A stretch of DNA of 64,000 nucleotides, taken from positions 54,625-118,624 of the forward strand of contig WHTZ01000001.1 of the NCBI GenBank assembly GCA_009377495.1, written 5' to 3'. Under the pieces are notes generated by a model. The model made no database searches and was not told where the DNA came from. It saw only the letters and a list, made by a program, of their open reading frames with translations. Position 1 is the stretch's first letter, and each line of letters begins with the position of its first letter. The stretch is from Luteitalea sp. (lineage in GTDB: Bacteria > Acidobacteriota > Vicinamibacteria > Vicinamibacterales > Vicinamibacteraceae). This document shows positions 17,383-25,992 of this stretch, piece by piece. The position numbers were made by a program, and so were the translations under genes.

Positions 17383-20181
17383 ATGGTTGCCACCACAAAA
17401 GTCGTCAAACGCACCGGTGAGGTCGTCGGCTTCGATCGCTCGCGGATTCAGACCGCCATTCGGAAGGCAGTCCGGGCTTCCGGTCAGCCCGTGCCCGAGT
17501 CCACGCTCGAGCGCATCGTCGACTACATCCTCGAAGAGATCGATACCCGATTCGTCGACTTCTTCCCGAACGTCGAGAACATCCAGGACATTGTCGAGAA
17601 ACACCTGGTTCGGGAGGGGCTCTACGAGATCGCCAAGGCGTACATCCTCTACCGGGCGGACCGACAGAAGGTGCGCGAGGCGGATAAACAGCGTGCGTTC
17701 GAGGCCGCGCGCGTCGGCCGGTTGACGGTAACGACCCGCGACGACCGGGCAGTGTTGTTCAACTACAAGCGCGTCGAGGAGAGGGTCAGACGACTGGCCA
17801 CGGGTCTGGAGCCGGACGTGTCGGTAGAAGCCGTCGTCCGCGAAGCGGTCAAGAACGTGTACGACGGCATTCCCACCACGCATATCGAGCGAGGGCTCAT
17901 TCTCGCGGCTTCATCGTTCATCGAGCGCGATCCTGCATATAACTACCTCGCGGCCCGTCTTCAGCTCGATACGCTCTTCGAAGAGGCGACGGAGCGCCCG
18001 GGCAGCGATCCTGACCGCCAGGAGATCTATCGAGCGTCGTTCAAGACAGCCATCCGAAACGGTATCGACGCGGGATTGTTCGACACGCGGCTTGGCCGCT
18101 TCGATCTCGACTCCCTCGCAGCCGCCCTGCAGCCGTCGCGGGATGACCTGTTTCAGTACCTGGGGATGCAGACCTTGACCGACCGCTACCTGCTGCGGCA
18201 CGAGGGGCAGGCGCTCGAGCTACCGCAGGCCTTCTGGATGCGTGTGGCCATGGGCCTGGCGATCGACGAGCCCGAGGGGGAGCGCGATCAGCGCGCGATG
18301 GATTTCTACGAGCTGATGTCACAGTTGCTCTACGTGCCGTCGACACCGACACTGTTCCACGCCGGCACGCCACACCCGCAGCTCTCGTCGTGCTACCTCA
18401 CCACCATTGGCGATGATCTGGCGCACATCTTCAAGTCGCTGGGGGACAACGCCCAACTCTCGAAATGGTCCGGGGGTCTCGGCAACGACTGGACGTATAT
18501 CCGCGCGACGGGCTCACCCATCAAGAGCACGAAGGTCGAGAGTCAAGGCGTGGTGCCGTTTCTGAAGGTGGCCAACGATGTCACGATGGCCATCAATCGG
18601 AGCGGCAAGCGGCGTGGCGCCACCTGCGCGTATCTCGAGACGTGGCACTACGACATCGAAGACTTCCTCGATCTTCGGCGCAATACGGGCGACGAACGTC
18701 GTCGCACGCACGATATGAACACGTCGAATTGGATTCCCGACCTCTTCATGAAGCGCGTCGAGGAAGACGGCCAGTGGACGTTGTTCTCACCCAACGAGGT
18801 GCCGGATCTTCACGACCTTTATGGGCGCGCCTTCGAGGAGCGGTATGTCGCATACGAGCAGAAAGCCGCACGTGGCGAGCTGCAACTCTCGAAGGCGGTG
18901 GCCGCGCGTCAACTCTGGCGCAAGATGCTGACGATGCTCTTCGAAACGGGACACCCGTGGATCACGTTCAAGGATCCGTGCAATGTCCGATCGCCACAGG
19001 ATCACGTAGGCGTGGTGCACAGCTCCAACCTGTGCACCGAGATCACGCTAAATACATCCGCGGACGAGACGGCCGTCTGCAATCTTGGCTCGATCAATCT
19101 GGTGCGGCACATCGTCGACGGACAGTTGGACGAGCCTCGGCTCGCACAGACGGTCCATACGGCCATCCGGATGCTGGACAACGTCGTCGACATCAACTTC
19201 TATCCCACCCCGGAGGCGTCGCGCTCGAACTTGCGGCATCGACCCATCGGCCTGGGCCTGATGGGATTTCAGGACGCGCTGTTCGAGCTCGATTTGCCGT
19301 TCGACTCGACCGAGGCCCTGGCGTTCGCCGATGGCGTCCTGGAGCGTATCTCGTACCATGCGATTCTCGCTTCGTCGACGCTGGCGAAGGAACGTCAGCC
19401 CTACGAGACCTACCAGGGCTCGAAGTGGGATCGCGGGATCTTCCCGTACGACACGCTGGCAGTACTCGAAGCGGAACGGGGCGTGCCGCTGGACGTCGAT
19501 CGAGCACGTCACCTGGACTGGGCACCGGTGTACGCGCATGTCAAACAGCATGGCATGCGCAACTCGAACACGATGGCCATCGCGCCGACGGCCACCATTG
19601 CCAACATCGCCGGCTGCTTCCCGTGCATCGAGCCGATCTACAAGAACATCTACGTCAAGGCCAACATCAGCGGCGAGTTCACCATCGTCAATGCCTATCT
19701 CGTCGAGGACTTGAAGAAGCTCGGGCTCTGGAACGACGGGATGCTCGATCAACTGAAGTACTTCGATGGGAACGTCGAGCTGATCGCCGCCATTCCTGAC
19801 GCGCTGAAAGCCAAGTACAAGGAGGCGTTCGACATTGAGCCGGTCGCTGCCCTCCGATTGACCGCGGCGCGTGGCAAGTGGGTCGATCAGAGTCAGTCAC
19901 ACAATGTCTTCATGAAGGGGTCGTCTGGGCGCAGGCTAGACGAGACGTATCGAGCCGCGTGGCGGATGGGGCTCAAGACCACCTACTACCTGCGCTCGCT
20001 GGCCGCATCGCAGATCGAGAAGTCGACGCTCGACGCGTCGAAGTTCGGCTATACGCAGAAGCGTGCCTATCAGTCGGTGAGCGAGCCGGTCTCGGCGCGG
20101 CCCGCGGTTGCTGCGCCAGCGACGGTTGCGGCGGGCGCGGCGTGCCGTATCGACGATCCGGAATGCGAGGCGTGTCAGTAA
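17383..20181 (+). CDS. nrdA: Ribonucleoside-diphosphate reductase, large (alpha) subunit
   Basis: Reduces ribonucleotides to deoxyribonucleotides with NrdB. The 932-residue protein has an N-terminal ATP cone (VVKRTGEVVGFDRSRIQTAI, about residues 4-93), the catalytic barrel with redox Cys337 (SSCYLTT) and Cys566 (AVCNLGS), the active-site N549-x-C551-x-E553 in NLCTEI, and the radical-path and substrate loop MAIAPTATIANIAGC. The tail CRIDDPECEACQ supplies the C-terminal cysteines for re-reduction. ATG 17383 is chosen because the in-frame extension to 17287 would overlap the promoter. nrdB follows after 71 bases. Confidence 0.95.
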   Translation: MVATTKVVKRTGEVVGFDRSRIQTAIRKAVRASGQPVPESTLERIVDYILEEIDTRFVDFFPNVENIQDIVEKHLVREGLYEIAKAYILYRADRQKVREADKQRAFEAARVGRLTVTTRDDRAVLFNYKRVEERVRRLATGLEPDVSVEAVVREAVKNVYDGIPTTHIERGLILAASSFIERDPAYNYLAARLQLDTLFEEATERPGSDPDRQEIYRASFKTAIRNGIDAGLFDTRLGRFDLDSLAAALQPSRDDLFQYLGMQTLTDRYLLRHEGQALELPQAFWMRVAMGLAIDEPEGERDQRAMDFYELMSQLLYVPSTPTLFHAGTPHPQLSSCYLTTIGDDLAHIFKSLGDNAQLSKWSGGLGNDWTYIRATGSPIKSTKVESQGVVPFLKVANDVTMAINRSGKRRGATCAYLETWHYDIEDFLDLRRNTGDERRRTHDMNTSNWIPDLFMKRVEEDGQWTLFSPNEVPDLHDLYGRAFEERYVAYEQKAARGELQLSKAVAARQLWRKMLTMLFETGHPWITFKDPCNVRSPQDHVGVVHSSNLCTEITLNTSADETAVCNLGSINLVRHIVDGQLDEPRLAQTVHTAIRMLDNVVDINFYPTPEASRSNLRHRPIGLGLMGFQDALFELDLPFDSTEALAFADGVLERISYHAILASSTLAKERQPYETYQGSKWDRGIFPYDTLAVLEAERGVPLDVDRARHLDWAPVYAHVKQHGMRNSNTMAIAPTATIANIAGCFPCIEPIYKNIYVKANISGEFTIVNAYLVEDLKKLGLWNDGMLDQLKYFDGNVELIAAIPDALKAKYKEAFDIEPVAALRLTAARGKWVDQSQSHNVFMKGSSGRRLDETYRAAWRMGLKTTYYLRSLAASQIEKSTLDASKFGYTQKRAYQSVSEPVSARPAVAAPATVAAGAACRIDDPECEACQ

Positions 20182-20183
20182 TC

Positions 20184-20225
20184 GGGAATCAGGAATCACG
20201 AATCAGGAATCGGGGATCAGGAATC
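20184..20225. repeat. Heptamer tandem repeat (AGGAATC type, x6) between nrdA and nrdB
   Basis: Six consecutive 7-base units, each ending in GAATC or GGATC: GGGAATC, AGGAATC, ACGAATC, AGGAATC, GGGGATC, AGGAATC. Starts two bases after the nrdA stop. Confidence 0.85.
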
Positions 20226-20252
20226 CGGAGGCCCGACAAGCGTCAGCGATCC

Positions 20253-21248
20253 ATGCCTATAATCAATAGCTCTAAGACCGATCCCAATAAGATTCTGCCC
20301 ATCCACTATCCGTGGGCACGGGAGTACTACAAGGCTGGCGTCGCGAACAACTGGACACCCGAAGAGGTGTCCATGCAAAAGGACGTCGAGCAATGGAAGG
20401 CGACCCACGTCCTCAGCGATGCGGAGCGGCGCCTGATTCTCTACAACCTTGGGTTCTTCTCCACGGCCGAATCGCTGACGGCCAACAACATCGTGCTGGC
20501 CGTCTACCAGCACATCACAAATCCCGAGGCACGGCAGTACCTGCTGAGGCAGGCCTACGAAGAAGCGATTCACACGGACACGTTCATCTATTGCTGCGAC
20601 ACGCTCGGACTGGACCCGGAGGAGATCTACAACATGTATACCCGGATCCCGTCCATCAGAGAGAAAGATGAGTTCGTCGTAGAGCTCACCAAGTCCGTCT
20701 TCGATCCACGCTTCACTACCGACGGATCGGAGAACATCCAGCGCTTCGTCCACGACTTGGTGGGCTATTACGTGCTGATGGAGGGCATCTTCTTCTACGC
20801 GGGCTTTGCGATGATGCTCGCGCTGAAACGGCAGAACAAGATGGTTGGCATTGGCGAGCAATTCGAGTACATCATGCGCGACGAGAGCCTGCACCTGGCC
20901 TTTGGGTGCGATCTCATCAACACCATTCGGGCCGAGAGTCCAGAGATCTGGACGTCGCCGTTCCAAGAGGAGATCGTGTCGCTGGTCGAGCAGGCGGTCG
21001 AGTACGAGAAGCAGTACGCACGCGACGCCTGCCCGCAGGGGCTGCTCGGCATGAACGCCGATCTGTTCTGCCAGTACGTCGAGTACGTCGCAGACCGGCG
21101 ACTCGAGCGCTTGGGTCTCCCGAAGCGCTACCGGCGCGAGAACCCGTTCCCGTGGATGTCACAGGCCACGGACCTCGCCAAAGAAAAGAACTTCTTCGAG
21201 ACACGGGTCACCGAGTATCAGACCGGCGCTTCCCTGGTGTGGGATTAG
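20253..21248 (+). CDS. nrdB: Ribonucleotide reductase small (beta) subunit, class Ic type (Phe at the radical site)
   Basis: The 331-residue ferritin-like R2 protein has metal ligands E73 (FFSTAESL), E104 and H107 (YEEAIHTDTF), E177 (LMEGIFFY), and E211 and H214 (RDESLHLAF). In class Ia proteins the motif is ExxHxxxY, with Tyr as radical. Here it is ExxHTDTF, with Phe111. All ligands and the Phe are offset by exactly 16 from the Chlamydia trachomatis R2 numbering I recall (E89, E120, H123, F127, E193, E227, H230), the type enzyme that uses a Mn/Fe cofactor instead of a tyrosyl radical. ATG 20253 starts the conserved N-terminus; the frame is open further upstream over the heptamer array. The C-terminal Tyr (EYQTG) of the radical path is kept. 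Confidence 0.93.
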   Translation: MPIINSSKTDPNKILPIHYPWAREYYKAGVANNWTPEEVSMQKDVEQWKATHVLSDAERRLILYNLGFFSTAESLTANNIVLAVYQHITNPEARQYLLRQAYEEAIHTDTFIYCCDTLGLDPEEIYNMYTRIPSIREKDEFVVELTKSVFDPRFTTDGSENIQRFVHDLVGYYVLMEGIFFYAGFAMMLALKRQNKMVGIGEQFEYIMRDESLHLAFGCDLINTIRAESPEIWTSPFQEEIVSLVEQAVEYEKQYARDACPQGLLGMNADLFCQYVEYVADRRLERLGLPKRYRRENPFPWMSQATDLAKEKNFFETRVTEYQTGASLVWD

Positions 21249-21254
21249 CCATTC

Positions 21255-21962
21255 ATGTCGCTCGAACCGGTTGAGATCCTCGCCTTCGGTGCGCATCCCG
21301 ACGACATTGAAATCGGTCTAGGCGGCACGGTGGCCAAGCACATCGCCGCTGGCCATCGGGTCGGCCTCTGCGATCTCACCCGTGGAGAGATGGGAACTAA
21401 TGGAACGCCGGAGGAACGGCTGACGGAGGCGGAGGACGCGCGCGCATGTGTCGGCGCGGCGTGGCGGGAAAACCTCGCGCTGCCCGACCGCGCGCTCGGT
21501 GGCCCCGATCATGCTCGGTTGGTCGTCGACGTCATTCGACGAGCTCGCCCGCGCGTGATCGCGCTGCCCTATTGGGAGGATCGGCACCCGGATCACACGT
21601 CTGCCAGCCGGCTCGTCTCGGACGCCGCGTTTAGCGCGGCCTTGCGGCGCTACGAGCCCGGCGCTGGTGAGGCGTGGCGTGTCGATTGGCTTTGCTACTA
21701 TTTCATCAACACGACTGGTCCGGCTTCGTTCGTGGTCGACGTCTCGGTGCACTACGAGACGAAACGGCGCGCGCTGGCCTGCTACCGCTCACAGTTCGCG
21801 CCGCAAGACGCCGATGCCGTGGCCACACGCCTGACCTTCCCGACGTTCATGCGGCTCATCGAAAGCCGCGACACTCACTTCGGGGCGCTCGCGGGTGTCT
21901 CCTTCGCCGAGGGCATCCTCGTCAAGGATCTCATCGTCCGCGACGGCCTGCTGCGCCGCTAG
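21255..21962 (+). CDS. bshB1: Bacillithiol biosynthesis deacetylase BshB1 (PIG-L/LmbE family)
   Basis: Deacetylates GlcNAc-malate in bacillithiol synthesis. The 235-residue protein has the LmbE metal motif AHPDD (residues 14-18), the BshB-specific LTRGEMGTNGT and the second motif LPYWEDRHPDH with a His ligand. It begins 6 bases after nrdB, in the same direction, and bshA follows after 35 bases, so the two thiol genes may be co-transcribed with nrdAB. BshC was not found in the window. Confidence 0.9.
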   Translation: MSLEPVEILAFGAHPDDIEIGLGGTVAKHIAAGHRVGLCDLTRGEMGTNGTPEERLTEAEDARACVGAAWRENLALPDRALGGPDHARLVVDVIRRARPRVIALPYWEDRHPDHTSASRLVSDAAFSAALRRYEPGAGEAWRVDWLCYYFINTTGPASFVVDVSVHYETKRRALACYRSQFAPQDADAVATRLTFPTFMRLIESRDTHFGALAGVSFAEGILVKDLIVRDGLLRR

Positions 21963-21997
21963 CGAAGCTTCGTGACCGCAATGGTAAACTGCAGATC

Positions 21998-23209
21998 GTG
22001 CACATTGGCATGATTTGCTATCCGTCGATCGGGGGCAGCGGCATTGTCGCCACTGAGCTGGCCGTCAGCCTTGCCTCACGGGGACATCAGGTGCACCTGA
22101 TCAGCACCGAGCTTCCGTTCCGCCTGAGCGAATACGTGGCCGGCGTCACTTTCCACCGCGCGCAAGCCCCCGAATACCCGGTGCTGCACGAGCCTCAATA
22201 TCTCATCGCGCTCGCGAACAAGACCGTCCAGGTGGCGCGGACCTTCGGCCTCCAACTCATCCACGCCCATTATGCGATTCCCCACGCGGCGGCGGCCTAT
22301 CTCGCCCGCCAGATCCTCGCAGACCGCACGCCCGACGCCGTGCCTCGCGTCATCACCACCCTCCACGGCACGGACATTACCTTGCTCGGGAGCGATCCGT
22401 CCTATTCGGAAACCGTAGCGTTCTGCATCGATCACTCCGACGGTGTCACCGCGGTGTCAGAAAGTCTTCGAACCGACACGTACCGCGAGCTGCCGGTCCG
22501 CAGCGCGATTCGCGTGATCCCGAACTTCCTCGACTGCGCGCTCTACCGGCGCGTCTTCGATCCCGTGCTCCGCGACCGCTTGTCTCAATCCAATCGCTTC
22601 GAGAAGCTCGTGGTGCACGTGTCGAACTTCCGAGCGGTCAAGCGCGTGGAGGCGGTCATTGAGATCTTCCACCGCATCCGGGCGCGCGTGAACGCGCGGC
22701 TCCTGCTCGTCGGCAACGGCCCCGACCGGTCGGCGGCGCTCGATCTCGCACGACGACTCGGTCTGGAGTGGGCCGTCACGGCGCCCGGGGAGCAGCAGAA
22801 CGTGATCAGCCTCCTCGCCGTCTCTGACCTGTTCCTGTTGCCCTCCACACAAGAAAGCTTTGGCCTCGCAGCGCTGGAGGCCATGGGATGCGAGGTGCCG
22901 GTCGTGGCGTCGCGCGTTGGCGGCCTCCCCGAAGTCATCGACGATGGCATGACCGGGTTCCTTCACGAGCCCGGCGATCTCGACGGCATGGCGCACAGCG
23001 CGATCCGACTCCTGACGGACGAACCGTTGCGCGAGCGCATTGTCCGGAACGCACGCACTTCAGTCGAACAACGCTTCTGCGCCCAGCGCATCGTGCCTCA
23101 GTACGAAGCTCTGTACACGGAGCTGCTCGAAAGGCCCAGCGGCGACGCCTCCGTTTCTGCCTCTACCGAGCCCGCCGGGGTGCACGCCCAGCCCGCCGAA
23201 TCCGCTTGA
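21998..23209 (+). CDS. bshA: N-acetyl-alpha-D-glucosaminyl L-malate synthase BshA (GT4)
   Basis: First step of bacillithiol synthesis: transfer of GlcNAc from UDP-GlcNAc to L-malate. The 403-residue GT4 glycosyltransferase begins with the BshA signature (GMICYPSIGGSGIVATELAVSLA, ISTELPFRL), has HAHYAIPHA and TTLHGTDIT in the first domain, and in the second VHVSNFRAVKR, the E-x7-E motif in QESFGLAALEAM and VVASRVGGLPEV. GTG 21998 is chosen because BshA proteins start just before this motif; the ATG at 22010 is the alternative. The C-terminal tail is Ser/Ala-rich and not conserved. Confidence 0.92.
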   Translation: MHIGMICYPSIGGSGIVATELAVSLASRGHQVHLISTELPFRLSEYVAGVTFHRAQAPEYPVLHEPQYLIALANKTVQVARTFGLQLIHAHYAIPHAAAAYLARQILADRTPDAVPRVITTLHGTDITLLGSDPSYSETVAFCIDHSDGVTAVSESLRTDTYRELPVRSAIRVIPNFLDCALYRRVFDPVLRDRLSQSNRFEKLVVHVSNFRAVKRVEAVIEIFHRIRARVNARLLLVGNGPDRSAALDLARRLGLEWAVTAPGEQQNVISLLAVSDLFLLPSTQESFGLAALEAMGCEVPVVASRVGGLPEVIDDGMTGFLHEPGDLDGMAHSAIRLLTDEPLRERIVRNARTSVEQRFCAQRIVPQYEALYTELLERPSGDASVSASTEPAGVHAQPAESA

Positions 23210-23361
23210 CCGGCGGTTCCAGTCGTGTCATTCTCCGCTGGACGAACCGAATTGACCGCCACGCGTTGCGCTGCTTGGGCGCAACGTAGCCTGCCAACAG
23301 CTACGATCTCGAGCTACACGTCTGCTCTCGCTATCACGTTGCTCATCGAGGGGAGGTTCCT

Positions 23362-23904
23362 ATGTCGCGGATGACCGTCGAGGAATATCTGGCGCGACCG
23401 GAGGCTGTGCGGCGGCAAGAATTGGCGTACGGTATGGTCCGCGAGCCGGCCGCGCTCAGTTATGACCATCAGTCAACCGTCAGGCGATTCAGGGTGCTGC
23501 TCGACCGCCATGTCCGCCGACTTGGCCTCGGGCGCGTTTGCGTGTCGGCCGTGGACGTTGTGCTCGATCGGGAACGAGCGCTGGTTGTGCAGCCTGATAT
23601 CGTGTTCATCTCGCACGAGCGTGAGTCGATGGCCACCGACCGCGTGTGCGGCGCCCCTGATCTCGTGGTCGAAGTCCTCTCCGCGGGCAGCGAGCGCCAC
23701 GACCGCGTGACCAGGCTCGCCTGGTACCGAAAGTACGGCGTCCGCGAGTGTTGGTTCGTCGACCTACTCGGGCGCACGGTCGAGGTGCTGGACCTCTCGC
23801 GCGGACAGGAGGACGGCGCACGTACACTGTATGGGGGCGCAGTGCCCATCTGCTCGCACGTGCTCGGTCCGTTTGCGGTGCGCACCGAGCGCCTGTTCAA
23901 ATAG
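23362..23904 (+). CDS. Uma2 family endonuclease (DUF820)
   Basis: The 180-residue protein matches Uma2, a PD-(D/E)xK restriction-like fold: MTVEEYLARPE, YGMVREPAALSYDHQSTVRRF, VVQPDIVFISHER (catalytic Asp), DLVVEVLSAGSERHDR (Glu) and WYRKYGVRECWFVD. Uma2 proteins are abundant in cyanobacteria and other large genomes and are tied to mobile DNA; their role is unknown. It is isolated, with no methylase nearby. The preceding 152-base gap shows nothing. Confidence 0.88.
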   Translation: MSRMTVEEYLARPEAVRRQELAYGMVREPAALSYDHQSTVRRFRVLLDRHVRRLGLGRVCVSAVDVVLDRERALVVQPDIVFISHERESMATDRVCGAPDLVVEVLSAGSERHDRVTRLAWYRKYGVRECWFVDLLGRTVEVLDLSRGQEDGARTLYGGAVPICSHVLGPFAVRTERLFK

Positions 23905-24081
23905 CGCGCGCCAGGCGCCGCTGTCCAGTCTCCGTATCCCTGCTGCCGGGTTGCGATGTGACTTCGCCGGAGGGCTTGTGTGTCTACGGTAATAGCGTCG
24001 GGGAAACCCGGCGCCGTGCCCAAGCCCGGCCGTGAGCCTCCCCTCGCATCGCCGGGTGCGGGCACGTCTGCAGCGTTGGAT

Positions 24082-24120
24082 GGAGCTGGTCGTCACGTCT
24101 CCCCAGGGACGATCAGCTCC
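24082..24120. terminator. Possible bidirectional terminator hairpin
   Basis: GGAGCTGGTCGTC (24082-24094) pairs with GACGATCAGCTCC (24108-24120), 13 bp with one G-T pair, between the convergent Uma2 and MscS genes. There is no T-run. Nothing else stands out in 23905-24124. Confidence 0.45.
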
Positions 24121-24124
24121 AGCG

Positions 24125-24949
24125 CTACGTGCTCTTCACGATTTCGTCCACCAGAGTGCGATTGGCCACGCTGACGGTCCCGCCTTCCTCGACCTCGAGC
24201 AGCGTCTGGGTGGTGGTGATGGCACGCACAGTGCCACGCTGGCCAAGGATCTCAAGCGTGTCGCCCACCTTGAAGATCTTTCGCGCGTAGAACCCGGCGA
24301 GGATGTTGCGGGTGATATCCTGCGTCCCGAATCCAAACGACAGCCCAAATGCCAGCGCGAGCCCCGACAGCGAGCAGATGGTCACGATGCGGATGATGTC
24401 GGTGTCGATTCTGAGCTGCGCGAGCGCCATGATGCCGACCACGAAGAGGATCAGGCCCGCCACGAGGTTGCCGAGCGGCTGCGCAATGTCGATACCTGAT
24501 TCGCGGGCCGCCGCGGCCACGGTATTGCCTGCAAACTGACTCGCCGCGCTCCCCGCCGCGAGCAGCAACACCGCCGCAACGATGTTCGGCAGGTACGCGA
24601 AGAACGCCGCGAACGCCTGCGAAACGGCGGTGAGCCCGAGCAAGTCGGCGCCGATCCGTGCGATCAAGCACAGCAGCAGGAAATAGACGAGCCGTGGCAG
24701 GACAACGTTGAGCGACTGCCGCAAGCCAATCCGCTGCAGCGTACGGTCGATCCCTGCCTGTTGCAGGAGGGCGTCGAATCGTAACCGTGTGAGCACGGCG
24801 CGCAAGCCCCGCTCGATGAGCTTGGCGACGAACACCATCACGAGGATGGCCGCGACGCCGGCCAGCAGGCGCGGCACTGCGATGACGGCTGCGGTGAACG
24901 CGCCGCCGAAAATGTCCGAGAGCTGCTCCACCACGCCTGGTTCACGCAT
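24125..24949 (-). CDS. Small-conductance mechanosensitive channel (MscS) family
   Basis: The 274-residue protein has four or so N-terminal hydrophobic helices, a pore-helix-like region (FGLSFGFGTQDITRNILAGF) and the MscS beta domain (GDTLEILGQRGTVRAITTTQTLLEVEEGGTVSVANRTLVDE). It opens on membrane tension in osmotic downshock. The start shares one base with the stop of the 86-residue protein, itself coupled to a sigma factor, so three genes form one tightly overlapped operon. Confidence 0.88.
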   Translation of the reverse strand: MREPGVVEQLSDIFGGAFTAAVIAVPRLLAGVAAILVMVFVAKLIERGLRAVLTRLRFDALLQQAGIDRTLQRIGLRQSLNVVLPRLVYFLLLCLIARIGADLLGLTAVSQAFAAFFAYLPNIVAAVLLLAAGSAASQFAGNTVAAAARESGIDIAQPLGNLVAGLILFVVGIMALAQLRIDTDIIRIVTICSLSGLALAFGLSFGFGTQDITRNILAGFYARKIFKVGDTLEILGQRGTVRAITTTQTLLEVEEGGTVSVANRTLVDEIVKST

Positions 24950-25209
24950 CAGTGTCGCCCTTCCTCGGTTCGCGGCCGCCCGAGTCGCCCAAAGAGCGCC
25001 GCGAGCATTGACACGAACTCCAACGCCCATGTCGCAAGGGCACGCCACCCGAACGTCAGCACATCTCGCGTGAGAAAGCGCCGTTCGATCGCGCGCCGCA
25101 CTCTGACGACGAAATCGGGAGAAGGCTCGACGCCGAGGTCTTGGAGGACGGAGACCGGCTCGCCCATGTCGGGCGCGTCAGGGTCGGTATGCGGTGGTAG
25201 GTCAGACAT
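24949..25209 (-). CDS. Small protein of unknown function between sigma factor and MscS
   Basis: I do not recognise this 86-residue protein. It has an acidic, Pro-rich start (LPPHTDPDAPDMGEP), a charged middle (DFVVRVRRAIERRFLT) and one C-terminal hydrophobic helix (WRALATWALEFVSMLAALFG), so it may be a membrane-attached partner of the sigma factor, for example an anti-sigma factor. That is inference from the operon only. The start overlaps the sigma gene by 8 bases. Confidence 0.65.
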   Translation of the reverse strand: MSDLPPHTDPDAPDMGEPVSVLQDLGVEPSPDFVVRVRRAIERRFLTRDVLTFGWRALATWALEFVSMLAALFGRLGRPRTEEGRH

Positions 25210-25831
25210 GGTCGGCACCTCGAGCGGCGTGGTCCAGCGAAACCGGGACTGAGCCATCCGCGAGCAGGAACAATCGTCGGAACTCCTCGCGCCCGCGCTT
25301 GATGCGCATCTTCACGGCGGAGAGCCCAATTCCGAGCACGGCCGCAATTTCCTCGTAGGACATGCCGTCGGCGTCACGCATGATGAGCGGGATCCGAAGC
25401 GTATCAGACATAGCATCGAGCAGCGCGGCCACGTGGCGCCGCGCGTCCTCGACTTCGAGCGCCCGCTCTGCCTCTGCCTGCGCCTGCAGCTCGGGTACGC
25501 GCGCCGCGGTCTCCTCCTCGAGGTCAACATAGGCCACGCCGCGCTGCCGCCGAAGGTAATTCAGGCAGTGATTGACCTTGATTCGCTGAACCCACGTCTT
25601 GAACGACGAACGGCCCTCGAATCGATCGAGCGCGAAGAACGCCTTGACGAAGACCTCCTGGGCGAGGTCTTCGGCCACATCGACCCTCGTCAGGTGGCGG
25701 CAGTTGGCGAGCACGGCCCGCTGGTGCCGGTCGACCAGCGTCTCGAACGCACCTGTATCCCCCTCGGGCGCGTTCCGGGCGCGCTCTACCAGCGCCTCGT
25801 CACTAAGCTCGGATTCTCCCCTAGGCATCAT
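25202..25831 (-). CDS. RNA polymerase ECF sigma factor (sigma-70 family)
   Basis: The 209-residue protein has sigma region 2 (AFETLVDRHQRAVLANCRHLTR, DLAQEVFVKAFFALDRFEGRSSFKTWVQRIKVNHCLNYLRR) and region 4 (MSYEEIAAVLGIGLSAVKMRIKRGREEFRRLF). ECF factors respond to envelope or osmotic signals, in line with the MscS gene two positions downstream. ATG 25831 is preferred; the extension upstream to 25882 overlaps a repeat and lacks family similarity. Confidence 0.92.
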   Translation of the reverse strand: MMPRGESELSDEALVERARNAPEGDTGAFETLVDRHQRAVLANCRHLTRVDVAEDLAQEVFVKAFFALDRFEGRSSFKTWVQRIKVNHCLNYLRRQRGVAYVDLEEETAARVPELQAQAEAERALEVEDARRHVAALLDAMSDTLRIPLIMRDADGMSYEEIAAVLGIGLSAVKMRIKRGREEFRRLFLLADGSVPVSLDHAARGADHV

Positions 25832-25882
25832 GGACACTCGCGCGCGCGCAAAAGTCACGTCCGCTGCGGTGCGATCATACAA

Positions 25883-25912
25883 GGTGTCAGGGGTCAGGGG
25901 TCAGGGGTCAGG
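25883..25912. repeat. Heptamer tandem repeat (GGGGTCA x3-4)
   Basis: GGTGTCA followed by three exact GGGGTCA units, in the divergent gap before the GH5-like gene. The same unit is used at 46495-46522 and, inverted, at 46664-46735. Confidence 0.85.
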
Positions 25913-25992
25913 CTAAGACAGGGACAGGGCCCGAGGGACAAGGGCCCATAGGAGCTCCTTCGTGCTACCCTGCTCGTGCTCGAAAGACTCGC

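Noticed and set aside
18465..19799. 444-codon open frame inside nrdA
   Set aside because: Shadow of nrdA in another frame.
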